Assembly: GCA_965153355.1 (NCBI GenBank)
Contig: OZ231127.1
Span: forward strand, 80,972,001-81,036,000
Direction: 5' to 3'
Source: Flaccisagitta enflata
Taxonomy: Eukaryota > Chaetognatha > Sagittoidea > Aphragmophora
Length of the DNA stretch: 64,000 nt
Position numbers and translations under genes: made by a program. A model generated the notes under the pieces. That model saw nothing but the letters and a program-made list of their open reading frames with translations. It was not told the origin of the DNA and did no database searches. Shown piece after piece: positions 1 through 15,152 of this stretch; position 1 is the first letter of the stretch, and every line of letters begins with the position of its first letter.

Positions 1-216
1 TTTCGGGATTCTTGAATAACTTCCCAAGGGGTACCTTTGCACCAAAAATGAGCAAAATCTATTCTTTGAGGGTCTTCAGTTTGTACATTTTGAGATGGAA
101 TCACCCAGGATACAAAGACTTCAAGACCTCTACCACTAGAGTTTCTCAGTACTGAATTGAACTCTTTATCTCAGGTTGTGATCATGTGACCCTCGAGGTT
201 CAAATTTGCGATTCAC

Positions 217-365
217 CTCGCATCCACGCACCAGATGGCGCGCCGTGATTCTGGCACTTGTTGTGGCGGGGGATGAAGAAGAGGATGTAGAGGCGGAGGA
301 GGGAGAAGAGAAGGCGCCGTGAGACGGTGGTGGATCGACGGAAGGAGACGAAGGCGGAGCTTGTT
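217..365 (-). CDS. Isolated Ser/Pro-rich candidate exon
   Basis: 149 bp between acceptor CATCCTGTAG|AACA and donor TGCGAG|GTGAAT. All three frames are open; the likeliest reads QAPPSSPSVDPPPSHGAFSS, PSSASTSSSSSPATTSARIT and ARHLVRGCE. GC-rich island in AT-rich DNA. The gene would continue off the left edge; product unknown. Confidence 0.42.
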
Positions 366-429
366 CTACAGGATGATAGTTGTGTCCTAGTCAAGATCAG
401 CCTTGGTTCAAAATTGGTCTTCAACCATG

Positions 430-1480
430 TAATTCCACGCTAGAGCGGGCTCAAATTGGACATCTGTTCCATTTGCTTAGTCCAGTCTCATCGGAAATCC
501 AATTTGGACCCGGGTCTAGGCATTCCATAATCAATGCTCTATTTGTATAGAATTGATAGCAGTACAGACGGAACACTATTTTAAGGAGAGGAGGCAGCAA
601 AAGTTTTAGCCACCCCCGTTACAGGCAAATTAGCTACATCAATTTTCTGACTGAAAGTGGTTTTGAACACTTTAGGAGATTTGATGTGGCGCCACCACGG
701 CGATTTTTGAGTTTCAATCTAGAACCCCCTAGTTTGCCCCCTTTTAAGCCCAAGATGACCACCCCGTCAGAGGCAAAAAAATTGAAAAAATTTTTTTCTG
801 AATTTTTGCAAATTTTTTGGCGGAATAGTGTTAAATAATGTCCATATACACTATAAATCACAATTTTTTGGTTTTTTTTTTAGATTTTTTATAAAAAATA
901 TTAGTTTTCAAACTGTTGATCCCAATTTTTATTCTTTCTGTATTCATTTTTCTCACAAAAAATTGTGAAACAAACCAAAAAATTGCGATTTATAGTGTAT
1001 ATGGACATCATTTAACGCTATTCCACCAAAAAAATTACAAAAATTGAGAAAAAAATTTTTTAGATTTTTTTTGCCTTTGTCGGGGTGGTCAGCTAGGGCT
1101 GAAAAGGGGGCAAATTAGGGGGTTCTAGGTTGAAACTCAAAAATTGCCGCGGTGGCGCCACATCAAATCCCCCCCCAAGTGTTCAAAACCACTTTCAGTC
1201 AGAAAATTCATGAATCCAATTTGCCTGTAGGGGGGGTGGCTAAAACTTTTGCTGCCTCCTCTCCTTAGAATAGTGTTCTGTCTGTAGTCATGAGAGAAAT
1301 TTCCTCCATAGACATCTTATACAACTAACGCATTGATTATGGAATGCAGAGATCAAGTCCAAATCGATTTTCCAAAAAGATAGAGGTCAAATTGCACAAC
1401 CGGCACATGAAAAATTCTTGGAAATAAAGTTTCACAGTAAAGCCCAATTTGAGCCCATTCTATTCCACAAGTCATACGCA
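430..1480. mobile_element. 1-kb imperfect palindrome
   Basis: Two arms of about 480 bp in inverted orientation around position 920. Inner arms share ATTTATAGTGTATATGGACA and GGTGGCGCCACATCAAATC; outer arms share GCATTCCATAATCAATGC and GGGCTCAAATTGG. No target duplication found; no frame inside. Confidence 0.85.
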
Positions 1481-1858
1481 AACCAACAAAATTTCACTGC
1501 ATGCAAATTACAGTAAGTGCACATGCATTCATCAATGGATCGCACTACACAAATGGGCGACATGTTCAATAGTTACCGGTGAAATTAATGGGGCCGACCA
1601 TACGATGAAGGTGCTGCTGTAAAGCGATTGACTGACTGATCCAGTTCTGAAATTAAATAGATTTGTGCATGAAATCAGGTTTTGAAGAAAAGTGAAGAGA
1701 CCTTTTCAAATTTTGTTAACTAAAAGATTTAATTTCCGCTTCTTTCTATTTCCATTTTAGTTTTGGGTATATAGCGAGGGATACTGTTCCACTTGTCATA
1801 CAAGGAAATGGAAAACAAATTAGTATCCATCATGGGTAGTCATCTTTACCGTAGTCAA

Positions 1859-2254
1859 CTAGAGTCCACCACCGACCTTGACTTGAATGGGATCGATGAC
1901 TCTAGCGGCCGCCTGGGCTAAAAGGAGATGACCGGGAAATGGGTTGGTCGATGAAATGGAATGAGAAAAGGACGCCGGCGCGGCGTGAGAATAAGGAACG
2001 GAAGTGATCGGCGTCAACGAACAAAGCGAAGCACCCGCCGCCGATGGAGGAGGAATGAAGGGAGACGGCGGGACAGACGCGGAGGATGACGATGATGATG
2101 AGGAAGAGGAAAATGATGCGGCGGCTAATGCTGCAGCCATAGAGCCGCCATTCACCGGCGCGAGGACGGGCAAAGGGTTGATGCCATGAGGGATTGGAGG
2201 AGGAGGAGGATGAGGAGGAGGGACCACGCCACCGGCCAAACGCAATCCTTCAAA
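1859..2254 (-). CDS. Ser/Pro/Ala-rich gene, terminal exon
   Basis: 131 residues: FEGLRLAGGVVPPPHPPPPP, a poly-Ser run, Pro/Ala/Ser-rich sequence and LLLAQAAARVIDPIQVKVGG-GL-stop. Acceptor CTCGTCTCAG|TTTG. GC-rich against AT-rich surroundings, which supports coding. Confidence 0.68.
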   Translation of the reverse strand, partial: FEGLRLAGGVVPPPHPPPPPIPHGINPLPVLAPVNGGSMAAALAAASFSSSSSSSSSSASVPPSPFIPPPSAAGASLCSLTPITSVPYSHAAPASFSHSISSTNPFPGHLLLAQAAARVIDPIQVKVGGGL

Positions 2255-3894
2255 CTGAGACGAGTGGAGAAACGTGTAAACAGTGAGACTCAACACGTAG
2301 AGTTATCGGCTCGAGCGAGTCCCAGTTTTGCGTACATAAAAAATTATGAAGTTTTAAATAACCAATGCATCGATCATTTTCACTTTTTGCAATGAGGGTA
2401 GGGCAGGGTAGGGCAAAGGGTCCTCCCACAATTACCATTTCTCTGATTATGAAGAAAAAAAAGGCCAAGCTGGCCAACGATGCGTTGTCTTTGGGTGAAC
2501 TTTTTTCAAGAATGAAAATGGTTAATGAATGAATGAATGAATGAATGAATGAATGAATCAAATGAAAGTGTGTGAGTGAGTTGATAGGCGCTTGTTTTTG
2601 TACATAGGCAGAATAAAGCGAGAGACCCATTATAAAGGCAAAAAGCCAAAGAGGAGTCACCCCACATCCACAATTGAGCTGGCTGCTCACCGCCGCATTC
2701 AACCTTCCAGCAACAGACATGCATCGGAGAAACCTCAGAACACTCGTTGCGTAGGTGAACCTCATATTGTCCTAGCTTTACCAGCAATATATTTTTTTTT
2801 CAAAATCGTTTTTTTTTTTTTCTGATTGAGAAAATAATGTCACGCCGCAGGCTAACAAGAAAAAACAAGGCCGGATACACGGCCAATACCAGTCGCGGAT
2901 GGGTGGGCAAAGGCAGAAATGCGTGTTTTCCCACTTTTTGACTATCACCATGGACTGACCAACCGACCAACGGACGGACAAAGCCTCTTATAGAGCCGCT
3001 AGTCCGCGACTAAAAATTTTCTACTCAAATACATCGTTCAGACAAGTATTTTGAGTATTCCAGAGCCAAGACCAGAAATAACAAAAAATAAATAAAGCAA
3101 TTAAAAGAGTGAGGTTCATTATTTCAGATGTATAGTATCATTGACCATTCAATCAAATCAATCCAGGCTTCCCAACAAGAAAACAAACGGCGGAACACCA
3201 CGAACCTGCTTCTCCAGGTATCGAGGCCGAGAATTCTGGGGATAATATTGTTGGCTACCGTTTGGTTGACGAGCGGAGGCACCCTCTTGCCCGGCTGAGT
3301 TGCAACAGAATTGGGTTCGAGACTTACTGAATGAAATCAAGAGAGAATGAAAAGAAATTACGTGAATACATGAAGATGGGATTGTGAATGAATAAAAAAC
3401 TGAACATTTTTTATCCATTTTTAATTTTTTTTATTTAAATATTAAGATATCAAGGTGTGTAATTATGTAAATAGGTGACCATGTAAATCTGTCAGCATAT
3501 AATGTGTAATTCGATAACGGAGCAAGCGACTGATGCCCTGTGGTTTTTTTTTAGCGTTTGATTGCATTCTTTGCATTTGCTTTCCTCAAATTCAAGATCA
3601 TGGTATTGTACTATTGGTGCAGCATTCGATGTGAACGAATTGCACAAATTCCATGACCTAACCATCAATTTTCTCATCTACCCTCATACTATGAAGGATT
3701 CTATCTATATGGGTCGGCCCATCGCCTCACCTCGCAAAATATTTTCGATGCTGCGGTTTTTGCTGCCTTTCGTGATAACGAGACGTTGACGTTGACATGG
3801 GCGAGCGTTTGTATGAATGAGTCGAAGGCGATTGCGTCTTATCACCCGAGTTCATAATAAAAGTCGAGCCACGAGTGGAACGCAAACCGAGTCG
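1859..3894 (-). CDS. Unidentified Ser/Pro/Ala-rich protein, last three exons
   Basis: Three exons (3731-3894, 3206-3326, 1859-2254) join in phase (2, then 0) to 681 nt, 226 residues and a TAG stop. The product is basic and polar, then proline-rich, then Ala/Ser-rich, with no recognisable domain. This composition is common in C-terminal tails of transcription or RNA-binding factors, but no function can be assigned. Upstream exons were not found. Confidence 0.62.
2863..3016 (+). mobile_element. Hairpin-type repeat, family 1
   Basis: AACAAGGCCGGATACACGGC start, GTCGCGGATGGGTGGGCA, a GACCAACCGACCAACGGAC array, TCTTATAGAG and an end GCCGCTAGTCCGCGACTAAAAA. Confidence 0.85.
3206..3326 (-). CDS. 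Ser/Pro/Ala-rich gene, exon n-1
   Basis: SKSRTQFCCNSAGQEGASAR, QPNGSQQYYPQNSRPRYLEK and Q. Acceptor TTTCATTCAG|TAAG completes the AG|T Ser codon left by the previous exon; donor AAGCAG|GTTCGT, phase 0. Confidence 0.6.
3731..3894 (-). CDS. Ser/Pro/Ala-rich gene, exon n-2
   Basis: RLGLRSTRGSTFIMNSGDKT, QSPSTHSYKRSPMSTSTSRY and HERQQKPQHRKYFA. Donor GCGAG|GTGAGG is strong. The acceptor CGTCAG|CGACT is a guess; the frame stays open only to a stop about 60 bp further upstream. A 23-bp direct repeat (GTGCCTTTTCGGATGAG core) lies just upstream. Confidence 0.55.
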
Positions 3895-4319
3895 CTGACG
3901 ATACGCAGCGTAGACACATCCAGGCACCGTAAACTCATCCGAAAAGGCACCGTAAACTCATCCGAAAAGGCACCGTAAACACGTCCAATCAATCAAACCT
4001 CGCAGAATTGTAGACATTTGTCATTGGCTGTAAGAACCGGATCAATCCGTCTTTTCAGTTGTTATTCGGCATAGCACGACCACTGAAGAAACCCGCGGAA
4101 TAACCAGGCAACAATGTCAAAACTTGCAGCCATCAATTTTCTACCCCGTAAACTAAGTCAACTGCGTGAAAGACAATACCATTATTAGTGAATTTCGTTG
4201 ACCGAAAAAATTGTGTGACTTATTGTTTTCGTCAAGATTACGACTTCTAGCATTTCGGTTTTTCCTTCATTCATCGAATTTTGACAAATTTGGCTTAATG
4301 AAGACATTATACTAAAGTT

Positions 4320-4495
4320 ATCCCATTTTATCGATACTGGGCAATAATCTGGATGCCAAGAGACATCTAGTTGAATTAAAAAGTCTTCAAAAGGTTTACT
4401 AAGACGTTTTTGTAACAAAATTGCATCCATCTTGATCAAGTAGTTTGTCTTTGACATGGATTTGAAGTAAAGGCTGATATTTCCCATGAGTCAAA
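4320..4495. mobile_element. Diverged one-arm copy of the 55.5-kb foldback element
   Basis: Shares GATGCCAAGAGA, TGATCAAGTAGTTTGTCTTT and TGGATTT in the same order with the left arm of the 55525-56125 element. No second arm was seen. Confidence 0.6.
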
Positions 4496-4763
4496 TTTTC
4501 CATCAAAAACAAACCGCTTGCCTTCATTTCCAGTATTTCCATTTGTAAAAAAGCTCTTTACGAATTTTTCATTTTATTAGGAAGCTCTATGTCATAATGA
4601 CAATAATTCTCTAATGAGTGCAGCTCTTGTATCTCCATCGAGATTAGAACTTGAAAGACACAAATTTGTTAAATAACAAACGTGAAAATTCAACTCATCC
4701 AAAGTGCACATGTACAGGGTTTTGTTACAGATGGCTAGTACTGACTACTGTTACTCATGTCAG

Positions 4764-4850
4764 TTTTTAGTCGCGTGCAAGCGACTCCACCCCGCTTTGT
4801 ACGTCCGTCCGTCCGTTGGTCGGTGGGTCGGTCCGTCACACTTTAACTTT
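4764..4850 (-). mobile_element. Hairpin-type repeat, family 1 (partial)
   Basis: TTTTTAGTCGCGTGCAAGCG stem end and GTCCGTCCGTCCGTTGGTCG array. The GGCCGGATACACGG end is missing. Confidence 0.8.
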
Positions 4851-4952
4851 TTTATCTTAAAGTGGCAAAGGTGTAGGAGACGGCCGCACTTATGTAAACG
4901 TATGTTTTGGCATTTTTTCATGCGATGCCACTAACAATGAACTTTGGGTGAC

Positions 4953-5456
4953 ATCTCTAACTCAACCCTACCCCTAAACCCATCCCTACCCCAAAACCCA
5001 GCCCTACCCCAAAAACCAACCCTAACCCAAAACCCAGCCCTACCCCAAAACCCATCCCTACCCCAAAACCCAGCCCTACCCCTAAACCCAACCCTGCCCC
5101 TAATCCCAACCCTACCCCTAAACCCAACCCCAAAACCCAACCCTACCCCTAAACCTAAACCCAACCCTACCCCTAAACCCAGCCCTACCCCTAAACCCAA
5201 CCCTACCCCTAAACCCAACCCTACCCTTAAACCCAACCCTACCCTTAAACCCAACCCTACCCCTGAACTTAACCCTTCCCCTAAACCCGACCCTACCCCT
5301 AAACCCGACCCTACCCCTAAACCCGACCCTACCCCTAAACCCGACCCTACCCCTAAACCCGACCCTACCCCTAAATCCAACCCTACCCCTAAATCCAACC
5401 CTACCCCTAATCCCAACCCTACCCCTAAACCCGACCCTACCCCTTCACCCAAATTC
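4953..5456 (+). repeat. 18-bp telomere-like minisatellite
   Basis: About 28 units of CCCTACCCCTAAACCCAA with variants. It is C-rich on the plus strand and yields a PKPDPT-type reading frame that is an artefact. The flanks carry a 22-bp inverted repeat. Confidence 0.92.
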
Positions 5457-6597
5457 CAACCTATCCAATTGTTGAATCTGGTTACAAAACAAAGGTTGGA
5501 ATGGTGTAAACTAAGTGCGGCCGTCTCCTACACGTAGACCCTTAAGGTCATTTAAAGTCTTTAGGAGTATGCTGAGTCAATCTGTAAGTCTCGCATGCGA
5601 CTTATTGGTGTTGGCCTTGTTACAATACCAACTGTTGCTGATTTCATTAGCCCTGCCTTCTTTAAGTACTCTTCTTAAAAGCTTAACAGGATCCGGTATA
5701 AGAACCTCACTGAGATCCCCTCCACTCCCCGCAGCAGGGGAGAAATGCAAGGAGCGAATCGAGGGATGGGATTGAATGTAGAACTAGGGTAGAAGGGTGG
5801 GGCCGTGTCTAGAGGTGGGGTCGAGTATCATCGTAGTGTTGACAGAGGTGGGGCCGGGTTTTATGATAGTCTGATTTTGGTTAGAGGGTCGGGTTTGTAG
5901 AATCCAACACGAAAACAAACGCTCTGTAAACATGAGGATATTTTCATTAAAGAGTAGTAACTACTAACAAGATGGACCTAGTAATATAGTACAATGACAG
6001 ATCAAAGAAATAATATATTAGCATTAACGAACCAATGCATTTCGTCGACCTGGGGCCCATCCGGCTACGTCATCCTTGACATACAGCTGAAGTTAGCCAA
6101 TGGCAACGCAACCAAGATGTATCAAACTGTTTATCGAACTGTCGAAGTAATCCACAGATGCCGCCCCACGACGCCTCGTCTCGTAAATGACGTCCACTTC
6201 CAGCGCTCAACGATGAAGACGACGTTCAAGATCTAGAGGGAGAAAAGTAGTTTAAATTACGCGTTAGAAAATTTGGATCAAATATGATCACTTTTGATCA
6301 CTAGAGCAACGACATGTCCAACAATACTTGAACAACAAAGTATTGCAAGAACCATAGTTTAAACGCCGAAAGTGAGTGAAAATAGCACGAGAACGGCACC
6401 TGACACTACGGAAACACCACGGAAAAAGGCAAAATTCATGATTATTTTTTAGCTCGCCCGGCGAAGAAACGAGGTCGTAAAAACGTCTTTTGTTTCTCGG
6501 TCGTCGGAGGGGGGCGCCATCTCAATACCCTCTTTCGAAGCAGTAGTGGCCGAGAACGAAAGACAAAAGAACACGACTCGAGAAAAAGGGTCATGCC

Positions 6598-7659
6598 CAG
6601 CGGCGTAGGCGTAGGGCAGGAAAATGGGCAGGGGCGTCAGGCCCCAATCTGTGTCCGACTCAATACTGTGTCCGACTCAATATATAATTGCTTTTATTCA
6701 TATAACAGATAAAAAAGTAAGTGAATAACATGTAGTTTGATCGTTGCAGGGGAGGGGTGCAGGTATCAATACAGAGAAAAAAAGACAACTGAGATGTCAC
6801 TTGATAATTTGAAAAAAAAATCATGGAAAAGAAAAGAAAAAAGTTTAAAAAATTAATAAAGAATTTGTTATGATAAAAGTATGACAAAAAATATCTTGAA
6901 GATGATAAAAAATATTATCAAGTGAAAAAAAATTCATCAGATGAAAAAAAATATCAAAAAAGATATCAAAAGATGAAAAAATTCTATGAGATCAAAAGAA
7001 TCTTTAAATGAATAAGGATTGATTATAAAAAAATTTCAATAATCTAATATATTTTAATGACTGAAATAATCTACTGATCTTAGTCTGCATGCCTCCCCTG
7101 GCCATACTATCCTGAGGGGAATCTATTTTAATAACATTCATTTCCACTCATTTTTATTGAGTTTTTAAGATCTATTTATGGCTGGCTTTGTATCTTCACT
7201 ACAGTGACTCAAATCTGTTACTACTAGTGCTAGCACAGTTTTTCAGGGCCAACGGAATGAAACCTACTTTTTTTTTCTACTTTTTTTTTTCTCCCATTTC
7301 ATTTTTTCTCCTTCTCTTTCTTTCATATTTTTCAGAGTCAACGGGAAAAAACGACCTTACTTTCTTTCCCGTTTTCTTTCCTCTGTTATTTCTTTCATCT
7401 TTCTTTTCTCTCATTCTTTTTTTTCTTTTTTCTTTTTTTCTTTCTATCTTTTTTCCTTTTTATTTTTTTATGTTTCTTTCTTTCCTTTTTTCTTACCCTG
7501 TAAAACCTTTTTTCAGTCCCATTTGTTTTGTTTTTTTCTTTTTTCAGTCTCTTTTCCCTTACTTTTTTTTCTTTTTTTGTTCAACTGCCCGACTGCCATC
7601 TGTGTCCGACTGTAGGGGCGTCAGCTGACGCCCCTGACGCCCCTCCTCCTACGCCGCTG
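6598..7659. mobile_element. Non-autonomous hAT-type element with 8-bp target duplication
   Basis: Ends CAGCGGCGTAGG and CCTACGCCGCTG are inverted repeats of the hAT type (CAGnGGCGTAG) and the similarity continues about 60 bp inward (GGGGCGTCAG, TCTGTGTCCGACT). The 8-bp duplication GTCATGCC flanks it at 6590-6597 and 7660-7667. The interior is AT-rich with no transposase frame. Confidence 0.9.
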
Positions 7660-8130
7660 GTCATGCCCATGCGACCTGCTCGTCTGAAGGTCAGTTGGTC
7701 CGCAACGCTGTAGTATGTAAAACCGAAAAAGGAGCAAAAGAAAAAAAAACAACATTTTTCTCATTTGTTCTTTGTACATCTTCGTTATAATCGTTATATT
7801 TAAAATTTCATGTTTTATTCATTGTTCTCTTTCTAAAAAAAGATAGGGAAAATGCATTTCCACCCGGCCCTTCACCGGTACGATAAAAGCACTGTAACAT
7901 AGCGTCCGTTGTAAAATCCATAGTTGTTTTATCTACTTCTATTAGTTCCCTAGTCAACTTTGCAATTGCATGGTACCAGGTATTCAAAACAAGTTACAGC
8001 AAAAATCATTCTCTTTTTTTCGCCATTATTTGGTTTTATTTCAGCAAGATTGAATACAGTCAAGGTTTTCTTCTTTTTTCACTTTTTTTTCTGTTTTTGC
8101 AATTTTGCAACACACCGACTCAGGGTAATA

Positions 8131-8429
8131 AAAACAAGGCCAAGTTATGGCCAATAAGTGCGCCTCGCTTGATTAAGAATTTGTGGATGAACGTTTTGAA
8201 TGAATGAATAAATGAATGAATGAATGAATGAATGAATGAATGAATGAATGAATAAAAGAATGAAAATGAGCGTGGTGAGGCATGAGAAGTGATAGTAATG
8301 AAGAATTGGCCGTTTTGAGCGATATAAACGATTGCGTTACCAACCGACCGACCGACCAACCGACCGACCGACCGACCGACCAACCAACGGACATGACCTC
8401 TTATAGAAGTGCGAGGACGCACTTAAAAA
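8131..8429 (+). mobile_element. Hairpin-type repeat, family 2
   Basis: Starts AAAACAAGGCCAAGTTATGG, has GCGCCTCGCTTGATTAAGAA, an inner GAAT microsatellite (8200-8263), a GACCGACCAACC array and ends in the stem AAGTGCGAGGACGCACTTAA. Confidence 0.85.
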
Positions 8430-8467
8430 TCGTTGAGCATGTCCATTTCATCCCTTATATTAATATG

Positions 8468-8656
8468 TTTTTAGTCGCGTGCACGCGACTCTACACCCCG
8501 CTTTGTCCGTCGGTCGGTCGGTCGGTCACTCTTTACTTTTTTTGAAATTTTTATTTTTGGACTTTACTGCTCCTGCCCAAATGATCTAGTCACCTCTAAT
8601 ATGACCTCTGCCCACCCGCACGCGACTTCGGTAGCCGTGTATCCGGCCTAGTTTTT
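8468..8656 (-). mobile_element. Hairpin-type repeat, family 1, complete
   Basis: TTTTTAGTCGCGTGCACGCG end, GTCGGTCGGTCGGTC array, CTGCCCACCCGCACGCGACT and CCGTGTATCCGGCCTAGTTT. Confidence 0.88.
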
Positions 8657-8674
8657 TAACCTTTTGCCCTCAAA

Positions 8675-9403
8675 GTGCAATCCTTGTATCTTTGCTTACA
8701 CTTATTTCATTTTATAAGCACAAAGTTTATAAGCACGCCCAGCTTTAAATATTTGAAAAATCTTAGCACAATGCTAAGCACGCTCCAGGCTGAGGAATTC
8801 CATTGAAAAAAAAATTGGTGAAAAGAGCTAAAATTTAAAAACAATATTGACATAAAAATTTTTTAATTCTTTGTTAGAATTTTTCAAAAATTTATAATCA
8901 TTTCAATAAGTAGAGGTTACACTTTAAAATGATTTCAGTAGGTTTCTACCTTCAATATATTCAGGATTTTGATACAGATGAAATAATTTCATTTCATGAA
9001 ATTTTTTAAAAATATTTCTTATAATATCTAATTAAAATGATCTGATGCTTTGATATGATTGTTAATCATAATTAATGTCTGTAACAGATTATAAGCATTA
9101 CAAAAGAATAATCTATCATGATGTTGAATATTATTTTAAAAAAGTTTTTATTCAATCAAGATACTTATATATCAATGAAAGATACTGTTAATGTTCTATA
9201 TTGAATATATTCTTTACTGTATTCTATTCTAAACTATATTCTATACTATACTACATTTTATACTAATTAAGTTAATTGTACACCAATATGTGATAAGCAC
9301 GCATTTAAGCACATTTAGACCTTAAAAGTAAGATTTTGCTAAGCACACTCAGCCTCAGCTGAAAAAGTTGCGTGCTTATAAAATGAAAAAAGTGTATCAT
9401 TGC
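8675..9403. mobile_element. Foldback element around GCACGCTT motifs
   Basis: Left GTGCAATCCTTGTATCTTTG with TTCATTTTATAAGCAC pairs with right CATTTTATAAGCACGCAA and GTGCAATGATACAC read on the other strand. AT-rich centre with no genes. Confidence 0.7.
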
Positions 9404-9925
9404 ACATCCCCCCGCGCTCAATGTTCAATTTGCATTGCCCACTGGCACTACAGTGCCTGATCAAAACAGAATGATTGCAACGTTGATACGATCATTTAAT
9501 TATATTGACTTGACAATAAAGATGGGAAGAGACATGATCATCATGATGAAAATGTAGTATAATTAAAACGAATAGCTAGAATAGAAAAAGAAGAGAAGAG
9601 AAAATAATAAAGTGAAATCAAATGAATTTCATTTCAACATCATGTTGTGCGACATCAACTCGATTTGTTATTCCAGTACTATGTTGTGACGATCAACTCG
9701 AGTTAAGCTTCCAATACTATATCATTCGACTTTAGTAACAATTTACTCGTCATAACTCCAAAATCATGTTGTCCCACTTGAGTGACAATCAACTCGATTT
9801 ATGATTCCAAATGACAATCTACTCGATTTATAATTCCAAAATCATGTTGTTCAACTTGAGTGACAATCTACTCGATTTATAATTCCAAAATCATGTTGTT
9901 CGACTTGAGGGACAATCTACTCGAT

Positions 9926-12346
<2,421 letters not shown>

Positions 12347-12672
12347 CTTGGCGGGTTATTTGGGAATATGTGGACAGAAATTGTTCGTTATGAAGAAAGA
12401 TAGAAGATATTCAGCATGGTAGTAATGCATCAATTAGCGATAATAGCGATACTCACTCATTTGCAATTTTTTCGTACCTAAGAAAAAACGTGAAGACCGT
12501 CACCAATATTGACCCCAGCACTCAGATCCCAGCGAATAGGTGATAGCAGTGAAGATTTGGTGATAAAGAAGTGAAAAATATTCAGATTTCAAACAAACGC
12601 TCGAACAGACTGGCGTGCAAAACAAACACCCTGGCCAGTGGCCATAAAATTCCAAGTTGAGGCACTACATAT

Positions 12673-13300
<628 letters not shown>

Positions 13301-13708
13301 TTCTTTCTCTGCACCTCCTTTTCCTTCTTCCCTCTCTTCTTCACCTCTCGTTTTTTCCCTCGTCCTAACTTCTACCTCTTCAAAAGCGCACGTGGCCAAT
13401 TCCTTTAAAACATTAAAAACATTTAAAAAACATTTAAAAAAAAACAAACTAAACAAAGGCTTTGGCCGGAGGCCAATTGCTGTCACTCTGTTCTGTTCAA
13501 AGCCGTTGTTAAAAAAGACATTGAAAAAAAAACATACAATGCTCTGCCGACAGACAGACGGACCGACGGTAGTCCGCATTTAGAAACGAATTTCGCGTTT
13601 GTTGCTCTGTTGCAATTTTGGGCTTGTTTCTCAATGAGAGGACTGTGAAACTGAAAGACAAAGGATAAGAGAGAAAACCTAAATCAAAGTTAAGATCAGG
13701 GGTGTCGG

Positions 13709-13709
13709 A

Positions 13710-13781
<72 letters not shown>

Positions 13782-13850
13782 ATGGAAGAATAGAATTAAA
13801 GAATAAAGGAAGGAAGGAAGAAAAAGAGAAAGAGAGAAAAAGAGAAAGAG

Positions 13851-13921
<71 letters not shown>

Positions 13922-13993
13922 AAAAGAGAAGTAAGAAAGAAAAGAGAAGTAAGAAAGAAAGATAGAAAAAAAAATGAAAGAAAGAAAAAAACA

Positions 13994-14060
<67 letters not shown>
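13709..14060 (+). repeat. (GAAA)n
   Basis: Pure and interrupted GAAA, purine on the plus strand. Confidence 0.96.
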
Positions 14061-14061
<1 letters not shown>

Positions 14062-14588
14062 CAAAGGGGGAAAAGGGGAAAAGAAAACAAGACAAATGAT
14101 AACTTTTAAAACGCATACAAATTATGAAATGAATTATTCTAACAATCAAATTTATATTAAAAATTAAACACCAGATCCGAACTAGGAAAAGATAATCAAA
14201 TCAAAACTCGTTCTGTCAAAGAAAAGAAATCAAAACTCATTCAGACAGTGTTGGAACACGAACACCTGCCCTTTCTTTTTGGAACCTTGACAGATCCCTA
14301 TCAGACAAGAAAAGAAAAAAAAAGGAAAAAAAAAGTTTTCAAAGAAAAACTTTCTTTGTTCTTTCAAGATATTCTTTGTCTTACATCTCACCTGCTCGCT
14401 TCAACGATAACAAGCACAAAGAATATGTGAATAAAGACTGAAAACGGAGCTAAAAATGCACACAAGGTCTATGAGACTTACAACATGATTTTCTGTGTAC
14501 TTGACACAATCGTTGACGTTTACCATGGATTTCCAGTTCATCGCATACAACTTTTTGATGCGTTAATTTGCAAACGTTCCTTTTGATA

Positions 14589-15152
14589 CAGGGTGATCAA
14601 TCTCAACTGGCAAAAAGTATTAAGCTTTTACCCTTAATTGCATCATTTCACTAATCTAGAATTATTTGTCTCTTAAAGTACTATATTTGACGTTTTTTGT
14701 GTCCAAATTTCATAAGTTTAAGATGAAAAGTTTGCCCACAACATCAATTTGAAGTAGAACAAGTAATTTCACCTGTAGGTTAATAAATCGTTTTTAATCA
14801 ATATAATTTTTCTTTGAAATGTTCCTACTGATTCAATAATGGTCTCAAATGACAAAGATTCAAATCATGCTTCATTTGAGACCCATCTGACATCAGAAGT
14901 TGAGTCTAATAAAAAAAACCCTATTATATGAAAATTATAGTGAGAAAAACAGATTTATTGAGCTACAAGTTTAAATACTTGTTTTTCTTCAAATTGATGC
15001 TGTAGGCAAAGTATTTATCTTAGACCTATGAAATTTGAATACAAAAAACATCAAACATAGTACTTCAAGAGACAGGTGTTTCCAGATAAGTGATATGATG
15101 CATATAACAGTAAAAGCTTAATACTTTTTGCCAGTTGAGATTGATCACCCTG
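14589..15152. mobile_element. Tc1/mariner-type foldback MITE
   Basis: TA|CAGGGTGATCAATCTCAACT at the left and its reverse complement before TA at the right; the inverted arms extend far inward (for example the AGTACTATATTTGA region against TCAAACATAGTACT). Confidence 0.85.

Noticed and set aside
4953-5456. Interstitial telomere
   Set aside because: The unit is 18 bp and irregular, not a simple TTAGGG-type repeat, so only telomere-like.
4944-5537. PKPDPT-repeat protein
   Set aside because: Uniform 18-bp minisatellite with open frames on both strands; no splice or start context.
5994-6236. 80-codon plus-strand frame and a possible minus-strand exon ending at CCCTCTAG
   Set aside because: Both strands give plausible but unsupported peptides; I could not choose, and neither joins a neighbour.
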